DNA from: Clostridia bacterium | GTDB taxonomy: Bacteria; Bacillota; Clostridia; Christensenellales; CAG-314 | Reading direction: 5' to 3' | DNA: 56,186 nt | NCBI GenBank assembly: GCA_900769665.1 | Contig: CAAGHL010000033.1 | Location: forward strand, 1-56,186 | In this document: in pieces, positions 34,131 through 43,322 of the stretch | Position numbering within the stretch: position 1 is the first letter of the stretch | Layout: the number at the start of each line of letters is the position of its first letter | Made by a program: the position numbers and the translations under genes | Notes under the pieces: generated by a model | What the model saw: only the letters and a program-made list of their open reading frames with translations | Databases searched by the model: none | Told to the model about the DNA's origin: nothing

Positions 34131-34229
34131 TGTAGGGCGGCAACGTCAAACGAGTTGCCAAACGCGGGGCTGTCGCATTAAGTGAGCGACATCTGCTACA
34201 AAAAAAAGAACACTCGGACGTGCAAACGG

Positions 34230-34258
34230 TTGAGTGTTCTCTACTTTTATGGTATAAT
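34230..34258 (+). promoter_or_regulatory. Promoter of a possible small RNA
   Basis: TTGAGT (34230-34235), 17-base spacer, TATAAT (34253-34258). Confidence 0.65.
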
Positions 34259-34264
34259 ATTTCT

Positions 34265-34446
34265 GCAACAAAATCCACACCTTAAAGCAGGTTCAGTATA
34301 CCACAATGAAATATTATTGGCAAGCAAAAATTAACTGGCTCTATGTCAAATGTTGGGGTACAAGAAGATTCCCGCATTGTAATATTAGTTGTATATTTGC
34401 CTTTTGCCATCGGTTCGAGGTGCCTCGAACCGATGGCTTTTTTTTC
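34265..34446 (+). ncRNA. Candidate small RNA (about 180 nt)
   Basis: The segment between a good promoter and a very strong terminator has no ribosome site; a 49-codon frame would have to read through the terminator stem. I do not recognise the RNA. Ends are inferred from promoter spacing and the T tract. Confidence 0.45.
34406..34446 (+). terminator. Very strong rho-independent terminator
   Basis: GCCATCGGTTCGAGG and CCTCGAACCGATGGC form a perfect 15-bp stem with a TG loop, followed by eight T. Confidence 0.9.
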
Positions 34447-34480
34447 TTTTTCTAACAACTCAATAAGATTCTTTTTCTAA

Positions 34481-34690
34481 ATCGTTCAAAGTTTTGCAAT
34501 CCGTAGGCATTTCGTTTTAGTACTTTTCTTTACCATTGATATTATTGAAAAGTATCGTCAACGTTGGAATGATAGAGAAGAACGGTGGGAGAGTTCGGCA
34601 ATTTATTGCGAGCTATCTAAAGAAATAGAAGTATGTAAGTCAAAGATTGATACAAAAAAGCAAGAGGAATATGACGATATGCCTTTCTAA
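34481..34690 (+). pseudogene. Decayed coding fragment ending in an SSB-like acidic tip
   Basis: An open frame without any start codon runs to TAA 34690. The last 50 codons look coding (IIEKYRQRWNDREERWESSA ... QEEYDDMPF). The C-terminal DDMPF resembles the acidic tip of SSB proteins, but the rest is not an OB fold. Probably the 3' remnant of a lost element gene. Confidence 0.4.
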
Positions 34691-34750
34691 GATGGTGTAA
34701 TAGCCTATATTGAATAGGCAATAGTGTATTGCCAAAAGAGTGTGCCGTGA

Positions 34751-34787
34751 TTGATGCCGTCGGTTTTTAGAAAATCGACGGCATCAA
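34751..34787. repeat. 17-bp near-perfect palindrome
   Basis: TTGATGCCGTCGGTTTT (34751-34767) and AAAATCGACGGCATCAA (34771-34787) pair around TAG with one G-T pair. There is no T tract on either side, so it is more likely a protein site, processing hairpin or element end than a terminator. Confidence 0.7.
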
Positions 34788-35130
34788 TATAATTGAGTAA
34801 CAAAAATTTGATTATTTATATGTAAATAAAGTTTGTGAAGAATTTGCCTCTGCATAAAAAGGGTATTATCGTTATTCATTGCCAGTTTTCTAAAATCGAA
34901 ATAAAAAATCTCATTGCGTTTGTGATAAGTTTTAGAAAAATACCGAATGAAATCTCAAAATCGTGCCGATTGATTTTTGAAAAATCTGCCGATTGCCGCA
35001 CTGAAAAACTAATTATAGACGATTGTAGAAGTGTGAAATTGTAACTAAAATAAAGTCCGATTTATTGAAAAATAGCAACTAAAAACTATTGTGGTTCGAC
35101 GGTGTTTGCGTCCGTGCCACCATTCCGGGA

Positions 35131-35169
35131 ACATAGTCGAACCTTTTGCGGTTTGACTATGTTTTTTTT
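35131..35169 (+). terminator. Rho-independent terminator
   Basis: ACATAGTCGAACC pairs with GGTTTGACTATGT (13 bp, loop 6) and is followed by eight T. Confidence 0.8.
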
Positions 35170-35182
35170 GTAAATTTAATAG

Positions 35183-35227
35183 GGCTGTCGCAAAAGAAGT
35201 TTGTTTTTCTTGCGACAGCCTTTTTTT
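35183..35227 (+). terminator. Rho-independent terminator
   Basis: GGCTGTCGCAA pairs with TTGCGACAGCC, followed by TTTTTTT; the same stem as at 18023-18068. Two terminators in a row insulate block B from upstream. Confidence 0.85.
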
Positions 35228-35401
35228 GTTGTTTCGTGGTGTATTCTTGTATTTGATTTTTTTTGTACAAATAAAATTCATACGGGAGGTAGGCTTTGAT
35301 GGATTTTTTGTATGTAAGCCGACGGCAAAGGCCTCAGGGAGGTGTACGTATTGAGTATTAGCGAACAAAACAATTTAATTTATCATTATTGATAAAAGGT
35401 A

Positions 35402-35430
35402 TTGACAACGGCTTTTGTTGCCTATACAAT
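35402..35430 (+). promoter_or_regulatory. Promoter of glycan block B
   Basis: TTGACA (35402-35407), 17-base spacer, TACAAT (35425-35430). Confidence 0.85.
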
Positions 35431-35435
35431 GTGTG

Positions 35436-35449
35436 TGTAAACGATTGCA
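35436..35449. promoter_or_regulatory. LacI-type operator O1
   Basis: TGTAAACGATTGCA, an imperfect version of the palindrome at O2, placed over the expected transcription start. Confidence 0.65.
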
Positions 35450-35456
35450 TAAGTTG

Positions 35457-35520
35457 TGGCGATCGTTGAATGTTCGTATTTGAAATACCGATTCTTCAAC
35501 GCTTTCGCCATTTTATTTTT
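35457..35520 (+). terminator. Leader hairpin, possible attenuator
   Basis: TGGCGA-T-CGTTGAA (35457-35470) pairs with TTCAACG-CTT-TCGCCA (35495-35510), with an inner GTATTT/AAATAC, followed by TTTTATTTTT. It lies inside the transcribed leader of the GH32-like gene. Confidence 0.6.
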
Positions 35521-35528
35521 GGAAAATA

Positions 35529-35542
35529 TGTAAACGTTTACA
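35529..35542. promoter_or_regulatory. LacI-type operator O2
   Basis: TGTAAACGTTTACA, a perfect 14-base palindrome of LacI/CcpA type, centred 93 bases from O1 (about nine helical turns). Confidence 0.75.
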
Positions 35543-35630
35543 CAACAACAAACATGTTCGCCGCAAACGATGACTGTAACTTTGCAATATTGCGGCAAGC
35601 AGAGTGTTTATACACATAGAGAGGTGTAGA

Positions 35631-37049
35631 GTGTATTATAGATCCCCCGGCAAGTCTGTTTGCGCAGACGTAATTCCGTTTTTTGAAGACGGAGAGTTTA
35701 AACTGTTTTACCTAAGAGATTACCGCGATATACCAAACGACGGCGAGGGCTGTCCTTGGTGCTTGCTTACAACCAAGGACCTTGTCAATTTTGTCGACCA
35801 CGGACCTATTTTGCTTCGCGGTGAGGAAAATCAACAAGACCTTTACGTCTTTACGGGGTGTACCACCAAGTTTAACGGACAGTACTACGTGTTTTACACG
35901 GGACACAATCCTCACTTGCGTAAACAAGGTTTCCCCGAGCAAAAAATCCTGCTTGCCACAGGTCCGTCTCTTACCGAGTTGAACAAGGTGCAAGACTTTG
36001 TCTTCGAGGCTCCCGATTGGATGGAAATGCACGATTTTCGTGACCCGTTTGTGTTTTTTGATGACGAGTCGTGCAAATACTGTATGTTGCTTGCAGGCCG
36101 ATACAAGAACGATTTGCCTATCGACAATCGCGGTGCGACGTTCATTGCATACTCCGACGATTTGTTGCATTGGGAAGTTTCTAAGCAACCGTTTTTCGCT
36201 CCGGACGAGTATTTCACGCACGAGTGTCCCGACTTGTTCGAAATGAACGGCAAGTGGTATTTGTTGTTTAGTGAGTTTACCGACAAAATCTCAACGACAT
36301 ACCGCATTGCCGACAGCAAGTTCGGTCCGTGGCGCACTCTCAAAGTAAACACCTTTGACGGACATGCGTTTTATGCCGCAAAAGGTACTTCGGACGGCAA
36401 TCGTCGTATTTTGTTTGGTTGGAACTGTATCAAAAACAACGAGCGTGACGACGAGTTTTGGCAATGGGGCGGCACAATAATCACTCACCAATTGGTGCAA
36501 GCCGAGGACGGCACGTTGTATGTGCGTTGCCCCGATGAGGTTGCCGCTCAGTATGCGACCGAGGTTCCGTTAGTCAAGCAATCTAGCTTCGGTGCGTTGA
36601 GTGAAGACGGCAACAAGCTAACGCTTGGGAAAAACGGGCGAAAAAGCGTAGTGATGTTTGGCAAAATGCCTACAAACTGCAAAATTACGGCAAAGTTTGT
36701 CACTACGGACGACATCGGCGACTTCGGTTTGGTGTTGCGTTCCTCCGACAACCTTGCCAAGCGTTACGAGGTGCGTTTCGAGGCGGCGTTCAACCGTTTG
36801 TGCTTTGACAAATTTCCTCGCAAAGACAACACATTGCATGTCAATGTCGATGTGGAGCGTTACTGCCCGATTGTTGTCGGGCAAACAAATACGCTTACCG
36901 TCATTTGCGAAGGAAGCGTATTGGAAGTGTACGTAAATGATCGCGTAGCAATGAGCGCTCGTATGTTTGACCATGTAGACGGTGACTTTGGGTTGTATGC
37001 AAAGGACACGCAAGTGACATTCGAGGATGTCAAGTTGTACGTAAAATAG
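35631..37049 (+). CDS. GH32-like glycoside hydrolase, cytoplasmic
   Basis: 472 residues from GTG 35631, chosen because AGAGAGG lies just upstream; an in-frame GTG at 35604 lacks one. No signal peptide. Propeller motifs: Asp13 in CADVIPFF (place of WMNDPNG), FRDPF (Asp138) and HECPDLF (Glu198). The C-terminal beta-sandwich (about 320-472) ends YAKDTQVTFEDVKLY, typical of GH32. The family hydrolyses fructans and sucrose-like bonds, but the ADVIPFF variant is away from classical invertases, so specificity is uncertain. First gene of block B behind O1/O2. Confidence 0.82.
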   Translation: MYYRSPGKSVCADVIPFFEDGEFKLFYLRDYRDIPNDGEGCPWCLLTTKDLVNFVDHGPILLRGEENQQDLYVFTGCTTKFNGQYYVFYTGHNPHLRKQGFPEQKILLATGPSLTELNKVQDFVFEAPDWMEMHDFRDPFVFFDDESCKYCMLLAGRYKNDLPIDNRGATFIAYSDDLLHWEVSKQPFFAPDEYFTHECPDLFEMNGKWYLLFSEFTDKISTTYRIADSKFGPWRTLKVNTFDGHAFYAAKGTSDGNRRILFGWNCIKNNERDDEFWQWGGTIITHQLVQAEDGTLYVRCPDEVAAQYATEVPLVKQSSFGALSEDGNKLTLGKNGRKSVVMFGKMPTNCKITAKFVTTDDIGDFGLVLRSSDNLAKRYEVRFEAAFNRLCFDKFPRKDNTLHVNVDVERYCPIVVGQTNTLTVICEGSVLEVYVNDRVAMSARMFDHVDGDFGLYAKDTQVTFEDVKLYVK

Positions 37050-37065
37050 TCTTTGGAGGTTGCAA

Positions 37066-37272
37066 ATGGACAAGATAATTTTCTTTTCGTTGCGTTTGGG
37101 ACTGTTTTTGCTGATAGCAAACATAATAATGTTGTTTATCACTGCTCCGATGAGTGCCGAGTGGATTGTATCCGTGATTTCGGCAGTGCTTATGGCAATA
37201 TTAGTGGTGGTTGCGGCGGTAATCACAAGGCGTCGAGCCAAAAAGGACGAGGGCGGTGACAGCAATGAATAG
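37066..37272 (+). CDS. Small two-TM membrane protein (68 aa)
   Basis: ATG 37066 with GGAGG upstream. Two hydrophobic helices (about 5-27 and 33-55) followed by RRRAKKDEGGDSNE. It overlaps the next start by eight bases. No known family; perhaps an accessory of the lipoprotein encoded next. Confidence 0.6.
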   Translation: MDKIIFFSLRLGLFLLIANIIMLFITAPMSAEWIVSVISAVLMAILVVVAAVITRRRAKKDEGGDSNE

Positions 37273-39304
37273 AATTGTACGATTGGCAAGTATACTGATG
37301 CTTGTTTGCATCGCTTTCGGACTGTGTGCTTGCGTGCAACCGTCACCCCAACCGAAACCAAATCCGCCACAAGGAGAAACTAAGTTGAAGTACGAAGATA
37401 TCTACAAATACAAAGCCGAACTGACCTCGGAAATTAGCGGCAAAGCCGTATACAAAGCGTCGTACGGATATGTCGGCAAAACCGAGCAAGGGTACAACGG
37501 CTGGTACTACGAAAGTCTTGACAATGGCATCGCCGCAAAGATGATTCTAACCGACGCTGTGTGGAAAAACGGCAATGCGGCATTGGACGGAGGCAGGATG
37601 ACGTCGGTAGACGGTGTTTCTGCAATGCGTGTGTTTGTCGCGCCAGTGGCAGGCAAAGCGAAGATTAGTGGTACTGTAAGGCTTGTCGGCGGAACGTCGG
37701 CAGTATATACATTGTGCATAAACGGCGAAACAGTGGCAGAGGGCGAAGCCACGGACGCAGTCGGTAGCTACTTCGAGCAAATTGTTACTTTGGCAGTGGG
37801 CGACAGGGTTACCATTGCCGTGAGTGGCGATTGTACCGTATACGCAAACCCCACCGTAGATTACACTCTTGCCGAGGAGCAGTTGTTGCATACGGCGGCG
37901 GATGGTTACTACGGCGACGTTCACCCGTATTACGACGAGGAAAACGGCAAGTTGTATATGTACTATCTTGCAACGGGGTTGGCACAAAACAAGTTTTCGC
38001 AACAGTTTCAGTCGTTGGCTACGGCAAGTACGGATTTTGTGCACTTTGCCGACCAACCGATAAACGTCAGCGCAATCAATCCGCCGGAACAGGACTTGTA
38101 CTTTGCTCTTAACGTGTACAAGGACAAAAACGGCGTATATCGTTCCTCTTACGGCAAAGGCAACTACGCAGGTGGCTCCATGAGTACGGATTTGTTGGAG
38201 TGGCAACAAGGAGCAAAACCCTACACCGATGACGACGGGATGTTGTCCTACACTTACCGCGTTTACTTCGGCGAGGGCGTTACTAGCGGACGTGACCCCG
38301 ATATTTACTACGACAAGGATACCGACAAGTGCTACTGTGTGGTAATCAACTACTACTCGGCGCAGGACGCCAACGGCGACAAAGGACTTGCACTGTATGT
38401 TTCCGATAGCGAGGGACGTTACTCGACGGAATATACAAAAATTCTTTCCTTTACAGGCAAGGGCGATCCCGAGTGTCCGCAACTGAAAAAGATAGGCAAT
38501 CGTTGGTATTTGTTCTACTCTCAATACGGCACGGGCGTTGCGGGCAATGTTGGCAATTTGCGTTACCGCGTGGGTGCGGAAAATACTCTGCCGCAAGACG
38601 TTGATTGGGCATCTCAAACGGAATACAGTCTTGACGGCGGTGACGTGCATGCCGCACAAATTTGTAATGTCGGCGACAAGTTTTACATGTTCGGTTGGAT
38701 AGGTTACCGTGCTTTGCAAAACGTATGGGGCGGTTACCTTAACTTGGCAAGAGAGGTGTATGTTGGCGACAACGGATTGCTGTACAGCCGCATGGACGAG
38801 TACCTTACTTCACTGCTTAACAAGGGTGAAGTCGCAAGCGTGTACGACGACAGCGCAACGGTTTCCGACTTAAACGTTGTAGGCAACGGTTTCAGCGGTA
38901 GCGGTAGCGTGGCTTGCAACAAAAGCTTGTATCGCAATTTGATTACTTCCAAGGTGTCCCTCGATGGTGGTAATGCTTCTTTGACGGTGGCTATCAACGG
39001 CAGTGGCAAGACCTACTACGCAGGGGTAGTACGCAAAAACAATTCTACCTACTTGGTTGTGACGGACAACCCCGACAACCCGTTTGGACATGTGTATTTG
39101 CCCGTGCAGGACGACATAGACGGTGCGCAACTGAAAGTGGTTGTCGACGATAGATTTGTCGAAGTGTTTGTTGCGGACAAGTATTCTCTTACCGCACACT
39201 TGCCGACAGGTGGACAGGTTAAGTACACTTTTAACCTACTAAACGCGACACTTTCCGATGTTAAAATTTGCAAATTGGCTAATTTGCAAAATGTATTTGA
39301 TTAA
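37265..39304 (+). CDS. GH32-like lipoprotein with an N-terminal accessory domain
   Basis: 679 residues from ATG 37265. Lipobox Cys23 (GLCAC). Residues 45-195 form a beta-rich accessory domain (YGYVGKTEQGYNGWYY). The propeller (about 205-490) has YYGDVHPYYD (Asp218), SGRDPDIYY (Asp344) and GDPECPQL (Glu403), then a GH32-type C-terminal sandwich. All three catalytic positions are present. Its layout matches the lipoprotein at 48450. Likely an outer-face enzyme that trims the glycan before import by the neighbouring transporter. Confidence 0.8.
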   Translation: MNRIVRLASILMLVCIAFGLCACVQPSPQPKPNPPQGETKLKYEDIYKYKAELTSEISGKAVYKASYGYVGKTEQGYNGWYYESLDNGIAAKMILTDAVWKNGNAALDGGRMTSVDGVSAMRVFVAPVAGKAKISGTVRLVGGTSAVYTLCINGETVAEGEATDAVGSYFEQIVTLAVGDRVTIAVSGDCTVYANPTVDYTLAEEQLLHTAADGYYGDVHPYYDEENGKLYMYYLATGLAQNKFSQQFQSLATASTDFVHFADQPINVSAINPPEQDLYFALNVYKDKNGVYRSSYGKGNYAGGSMSTDLLEWQQGAKPYTDDDGMLSYTYRVYFGEGVTSGRDPDIYYDKDTDKCYCVVINYYSAQDANGDKGLALYVSDSEGRYSTEYTKILSFTGKGDPECPQLKKIGNRWYLFYSQYGTGVAGNVGNLRYRVGAENTLPQDVDWASQTEYSLDGGDVHAAQICNVGDKFYMFGWIGYRALQNVWGGYLNLAREVYVGDNGLLYSRMDEYLTSLLNKGEVASVYDDSATVSDLNVVGNGFSGSGSVACNKSLYRNLITSKVSLDGGNASLTVAINGSGKTYYAGVVRKNNSTYLVVTDNPDNPFGHVYLPVQDDIDGAQLKVVVDDRFVEVFVADKYSLTAHLPTGGQVKYTFNLLNATLSDVKICKLANLQNVFD

Positions 39305-39324
39305 AAATACAAAAGGAGGCTAAT

Positions 39325-41313
39325 ATGAAAAAGAGTCTTAATCGACGTATCCTCAGCGCACTGTTGTGTTGTCTGATTGCAGTTGCGGCATGCTTTGGTC
39401 TTGTTGCGTGTGACAACGACAATCAAAACGGCGGCGGCAAAAACAGCGACAAGTCCTTTGCAATGGTGGCGTCTTGGACGACAAGCGGACTTGTCAACCA
39501 CTACAACAGCAACACAAGTTGCAACGCATACGACTACTTCGTCGTAGAGGGTTTGTACCGCTACGTGCGTTCCACTGACGAAATATTCTGTCAGCTTGCG
39601 GCGGAAATGCCTACCCACGCCAAGGCGTCCATCGACGAATACAAGGACGTAATGGGCGATGACGCATACGACTACTACAAGCAACAAAACTGCACCGAAG
39701 TTTCCGTCACCACGGCAAAGATTCACCCCGACGCCAAGTGGCAAAACGGTGAGGACTTCGTGGCAAAGGACGTGTGGGCGTACTACTACATGATTCACCC
39801 GTCGTCGAGCAACTACATGGTAGCAGTCAAAGTGGTGGACGACAAAACCGTGCAATTCGTGTGGAACCCGTTGAAGGAGCCCAACGATACGGTAAAGGAA
39901 TTGTTGATTGCGCAAGACAAGTCCGGCACTGTCAAGTACGACGAGTTTAGCGCATACGTCGACCCCGTTTACGAACTGGTCATGGCTTCTCCCGTCAACC
40001 AAAACCCCTCTTTGTGGGGCGCGTTCAACCGTTTCAGTACGGATGATCAAATTGTCAAACTTAACAAGACGCGCAATGCGTTTTACACCTACAACCCCTC
40101 TTGGTACGTTGCTACGGGGCCTTTCAAACCCGACGTATTCTCCGCAACGCAAATCAAGCTTGTCAAAAACGAGTACTACCGCAATGCCGACAAAATCGGC
40201 TTCGACGTAGTCAAACTGTATTCCAGCAACGACCTAAACCAAACTTACCAACTTATTTCCGAAGGATACGTGGACTACTACGACGGTTTCATTCAACAGG
40301 ATACTTTGGAAAATATGTTGGCGGCAAACCAAGATCTTGTCAACCTGAAAATGTACGACCCCGGCTCCATCGGCATTACTTTCAATTTGGAAAACAGCCT
40401 CTTCACATTGGGCGTACGCAAGGCATTCCAATACATCTTCAATCGTGAAGAAATCAAGGACGCCGCAAACCCCTATGCTACAACAAGCTACTATCCTTTG
40501 CTCGGCATGGCGGCGTCCGAAGCGCAAACGTACATGAGCGAAAAGCACTTCAATGCGCTGACCAAGTACGAGTACAACACGGCAAAAGCGGAAGAATTGT
40601 TGAAAGCCGAAGGCTGGACAAAGGAAAGCGACGGTTGGCATGCAAACGGCAAAAAGGTGGAAATAAACCTTGCTTGCCCTGCCTCTCACGACATTTCTTC
40701 TACCGCAGGCGAAGCCGCCGCCGCACAACTCAACAAGTTCGGCATCAAGACAAACTTGCTAAAAACGGCAAGCTTCTACTCGCAAGCAAGTGCGGAACAC
40801 AGCCCGTACGACCTGATGTTGGAGTGGACCGACCTCAATATGAGCTTCTCCTATCCCACAGGCAGTTACAACCAATTTAGCGGTGTGTATGCTCGTTGGA
40901 TACACGTGGAAACCTACCCCAACAATTACTACGACACGCAAAAAGCAGGCTCTGTCAAGCTTGTGTTCAATGGTCTTGACGGCGACGAAAAGACCTACGA
41001 ATTTGCCGACTACATCAACACGTTCTACTCCATAGACGAAGAAAAATTGCAATACCTTGTGGACGTATTCAATACGGGACTTGCGGATATGTGTTTGGGT
41101 ATACAGTTCTTCCAAAACGTGACGGCGTCCACGCTTAACGTCGGACGTATCGACGGTGTGCCTCTCAAAGAGTATTGGAGCAAGGATCGCAACGTAACCT
41201 ATGTCCCCGAAGCGGGCACAAAAGACTTCTTCGAAGTGGCGCGTACCAACCTTGTGTACGCTACAAACTACATGATAGCCTACGGCTACTACCAACCCAA
41301 TATGGCAAAATAG
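39325..41313 (+). CDS. ABC substrate-binding lipoprotein, family 5 (Dpp/Opp type)
   Basis: 662 residues. Lipobox Cys29 (GLVAC). It has the family 5 layout: VVEGLYRYV near the start, HPDAKWQNGEDFVAKDVW (the F-x-G-x-x-x-x-A-x-D-V hallmark), and VRKAFQYIFNREEI in the middle. The family binds peptides, but members beside glycoside hydrolases in Thermotoga-type organisms bind oligosaccharides. All five genes of this importer sit between GH32-like genes, so I favour an oligosaccharide here. Confidence 0.9.
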   Translation: MKKSLNRRILSALLCCLIAVAACFGLVACDNDNQNGGGKNSDKSFAMVASWTTSGLVNHYNSNTSCNAYDYFVVEGLYRYVRSTDEIFCQLAAEMPTHAKASIDEYKDVMGDDAYDYYKQQNCTEVSVTTAKIHPDAKWQNGEDFVAKDVWAYYYMIHPSSSNYMVAVKVVDDKTVQFVWNPLKEPNDTVKELLIAQDKSGTVKYDEFSAYVDPVYELVMASPVNQNPSLWGAFNRFSTDDQIVKLNKTRNAFYTYNPSWYVATGPFKPDVFSATQIKLVKNEYYRNADKIGFDVVKLYSSNDLNQTYQLISEGYVDYYDGFIQQDTLENMLAANQDLVNLKMYDPGSIGITFNLENSLFTLGVRKAFQYIFNREEIKDAANPYATTSYYPLLGMAASEAQTYMSEKHFNALTKYEYNTAKAEELLKAEGWTKESDGWHANGKKVEINLACPASHDISSTAGEAAAAQLNKFGIKTNLLKTASFYSQASAEHSPYDLMLEWTDLNMSFSYPTGSYNQFSGVYARWIHVETYPNNYYDTQKAGSVKLVFNGLDGDEKTYEFADYINTFYSIDEEKLQYLVDVFNTGLADMCLGIQFFQNVTASTLNVGRIDGVPLKEYWSKDRNVTYVPEAGTKDFFEVARTNLVYATNYMIAYGYYQPNMAK

Positions 41314-41343
41314 CCGAGGGTTTACGGCTAATTCGGAGCAAAA

Positions 41344-42411
41344 ATGACTAAGGAAAAGAAAAGTTTCAAATCGGTCATTAGCAACGCCGCAAGCGTGACG
41401 GGCAGATTTTTCGTAAAGTACAAGTATTTCTTCGCCAAGATAGGCGTGGCTATACTTACCCTCTCGCTGTCCGTCGTACTGCTGTTCTTTTTGTTGCGTA
41501 TGATTCCCGGTGACATAGTGGAGTTGTACGCGCTGAAATTGCAAAATCAACAGGGCATTACTTACGACCGCGCCTACGAGTTGGCGTCGCAACTACTCAA
41601 TTACAACCCGAACGAAGACGTATTCAGCGCATTTTTCCGCTACGTAGGCGGTTTGTTTAGGGGACAATTGGGCGAGTCCTATTTGGAAACGGGCGTTTCG
41701 GCAAACTCGCTCATCGCAACCCGTCTTCCTTGGACGTTGTTCGTGTCCTCGGTGGCGTTGTTCGTCAGCTTCTTCTTGGGAGTGTTTATCGGCGAATACG
41801 TGGCGCAACATCGCAACGGCGTGGCAAACAAAATCGCTTCGGTTTACATTGCGGTGTCGGGATCTATCCCCGACTACTTGTTGGCATTGTTGTTGGTGAT
41901 TGTGTTTGCCTACAAATTGAAGTGGTTTCCTTCGCAAAACAACTACGACGCGTTCAACACAACGCCGGGGTTCAATTTGCCTTTTATCGGAAGTGTGTTG
42001 AAACATGCGTTTTTGCCGATATTGTCCTATACTTTGGCGCAAACGGGCAACTGGATACTGCACATGCGCGGTAGCTGTATCGGCGTACTAGGAGAGGACT
42101 ACATCAATGCGGCAAAAGCCCGAGGCTTGTCTGAACGCACCATACGTACCAAATATATGCGCAAAAATGCGCTTTTGCCGTTGGTTACAATGTTTGGCGT
42201 AACATTCGGCGCACTGTTTGGTGGGGCGACGCTTATGGAAAGCATATTCAACTACCCCGGCATCGGATTGGAAATATCCAATCGTATCGTCAACAAAGAC
42301 TACATGGTTGTACAAGGGTTGATATTCTTCTCTGCGGCAATGGTCGTCGTGGTCAACCTTGTAGTAGACCTAATCTATCCGCTGATAGATCCGCGCGTCA
42401 AGAGGGGGTAA
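41344..42411 (+). CDS. Dpp/Opp-type ABC permease (DppB)
   Basis: 355 residues, six membrane segments, N-terminal FFLLRMIPGD signature, and EAA loop INAAKARGLSERTIRTKYM. Second gene of the importer operon. Confidence 0.92.
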   Translation: MTKEKKSFKSVISNAASVTGRFFVKYKYFFAKIGVAILTLSLSVVLLFFLLRMIPGDIVELYALKLQNQQGITYDRAYELASQLLNYNPNEDVFSAFFRYVGGLFRGQLGESYLETGVSANSLIATRLPWTLFVSSVALFVSFFLGVFIGEYVAQHRNGVANKIASVYIAVSGSIPDYLLALLLVIVFAYKLKWFPSQNNYDAFNTTPGFNLPFIGSVLKHAFLPILSYTLAQTGNWILHMRGSCIGVLGEDYINAAKARGLSERTIRTKYMRKNALLPLVTMFGVTFGALFGGATLMESIFNYPGIGLEISNRIVNKDYMVVQGLIFFSAAMVVVVNLVVDLIYPLIDPRVKRG

Positions 42412-42418
42412 AAGTACA

Positions 42419-43312
42419 ATGAAAAATATCCTTTCTTCCGTAGGCAAGTGGTTTGCCGAACTGTGGAGTAACTTTTGCGGCGGTTGCAAAAAAGTGTTTT
42501 CCAACTACAAAACCATCGTAGGGTTTTCAGTGCTGATGGTATTTGTGCTTATTGCGTTGTTTGGCAGTATGATATTCCCATACAACGCCGATACCAACGT
42601 GCAAGACAAGTACTTGCCGTCGTCGTGGGAGCATCCGTTCGGCACCGATTGGTTGGGACGCGACGTTTTTCGCCAAATGATTGCCGGCACTTCGGCGGTG
42701 TTGGAAATAGCCTTTTTCTCCGCCGTCATTACGGTGGTTATCGGCACGGTGTTGGGCATTGTCAGCGGATACGTCGGCGGTTGGGTGGACAAGGTGATCA
42801 TGGGTATTACCAACATCTTCCTGTCCATACCTGCTTTCCCCGTGTATTTGTTGCTTGCGGCGATATTTACGATAGACACGCCGTTGTCCCTAGCCGTAAT
42901 CATTTCCGTATGGAGTTGGGCAGGTTTGTGTCGCTCCATCCGAGTGCAAGTAATGAGTTTGAAGGAACGCGACTTTATACAGATTTGCTCGATAATGCGT
43001 ATGAGTAAGGCGCACATTATCTTCAACGAACTGTTGCCAAACGTGTTCAGTTACATAGTCATCAACTTTGTAATGGCAATGCGCAACGCAATTATGGCAA
43101 GCGTAGGTATCATGCTTGTTGGACTTGCGGCATACGACCCCACCAACTGGGGCGCGATCATCAACGCCGCACGTACAAAAGGGCTGATAAATCCGCAAAA
43201 CGTAACTATATTGATGTATCCGCTTGTAGCGATAGTAATTTTTCAATCGGCTACGCTGATCCTTGCCAACGGATTGGACGAAACGATGAATCCGCGCTTG
43301 AAAGTGCTGTGA
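42419..43312 (+). CDS. Dpp/Opp-type ABC permease (DppC)
   Basis: 297 residues. HPFGTDWLGRDVFRQMIAGT is the DppC signature, followed by an EAA region ERDFIQICSIMRMSKAHIIF. Starts seven bases after the DppB gene. Confidence 0.92.
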   Translation: MKNILSSVGKWFAELWSNFCGGCKKVFSNYKTIVGFSVLMVFVLIALFGSMIFPYNADTNVQDKYLPSSWEHPFGTDWLGRDVFRQMIAGTSAVLEIAFFSAVITVVIGTVLGIVSGYVGGWVDKVIMGITNIFLSIPAFPVYLLLAAIFTIDTPLSLAVIISVWSWAGLCRSIRVQVMSLKERDFIQICSIMRMSKAHIIFNELLPNVFSYIVINFVMAMRNAIMASVGIMLVGLAAYDPTNWGAIINAARTKGLINPQNVTILMYPLVAIVIFQSATLILANGLDETMNPRLKVL

Positions 43313-43322
43313 CGGAGGGATT

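Larger units (their letters stand above)
34131..35401. other. Junction region between blocks A and B
   Basis: 1.27 kb with no intact gene: a promoter-to-terminator unit (34230-34446), a decayed coding fragment (34481-34690), nested palindromes (34700-34735 and 34751-34787) and two terminators (35131-35227). A 69-codon frame at 34835 has no ribosome site. Confidence 0.6.

Noticed and set aside
34835..35044. 69-codon frame in the junction region
   Set aside because: GTG start without a ribosome site and low-complexity composition.
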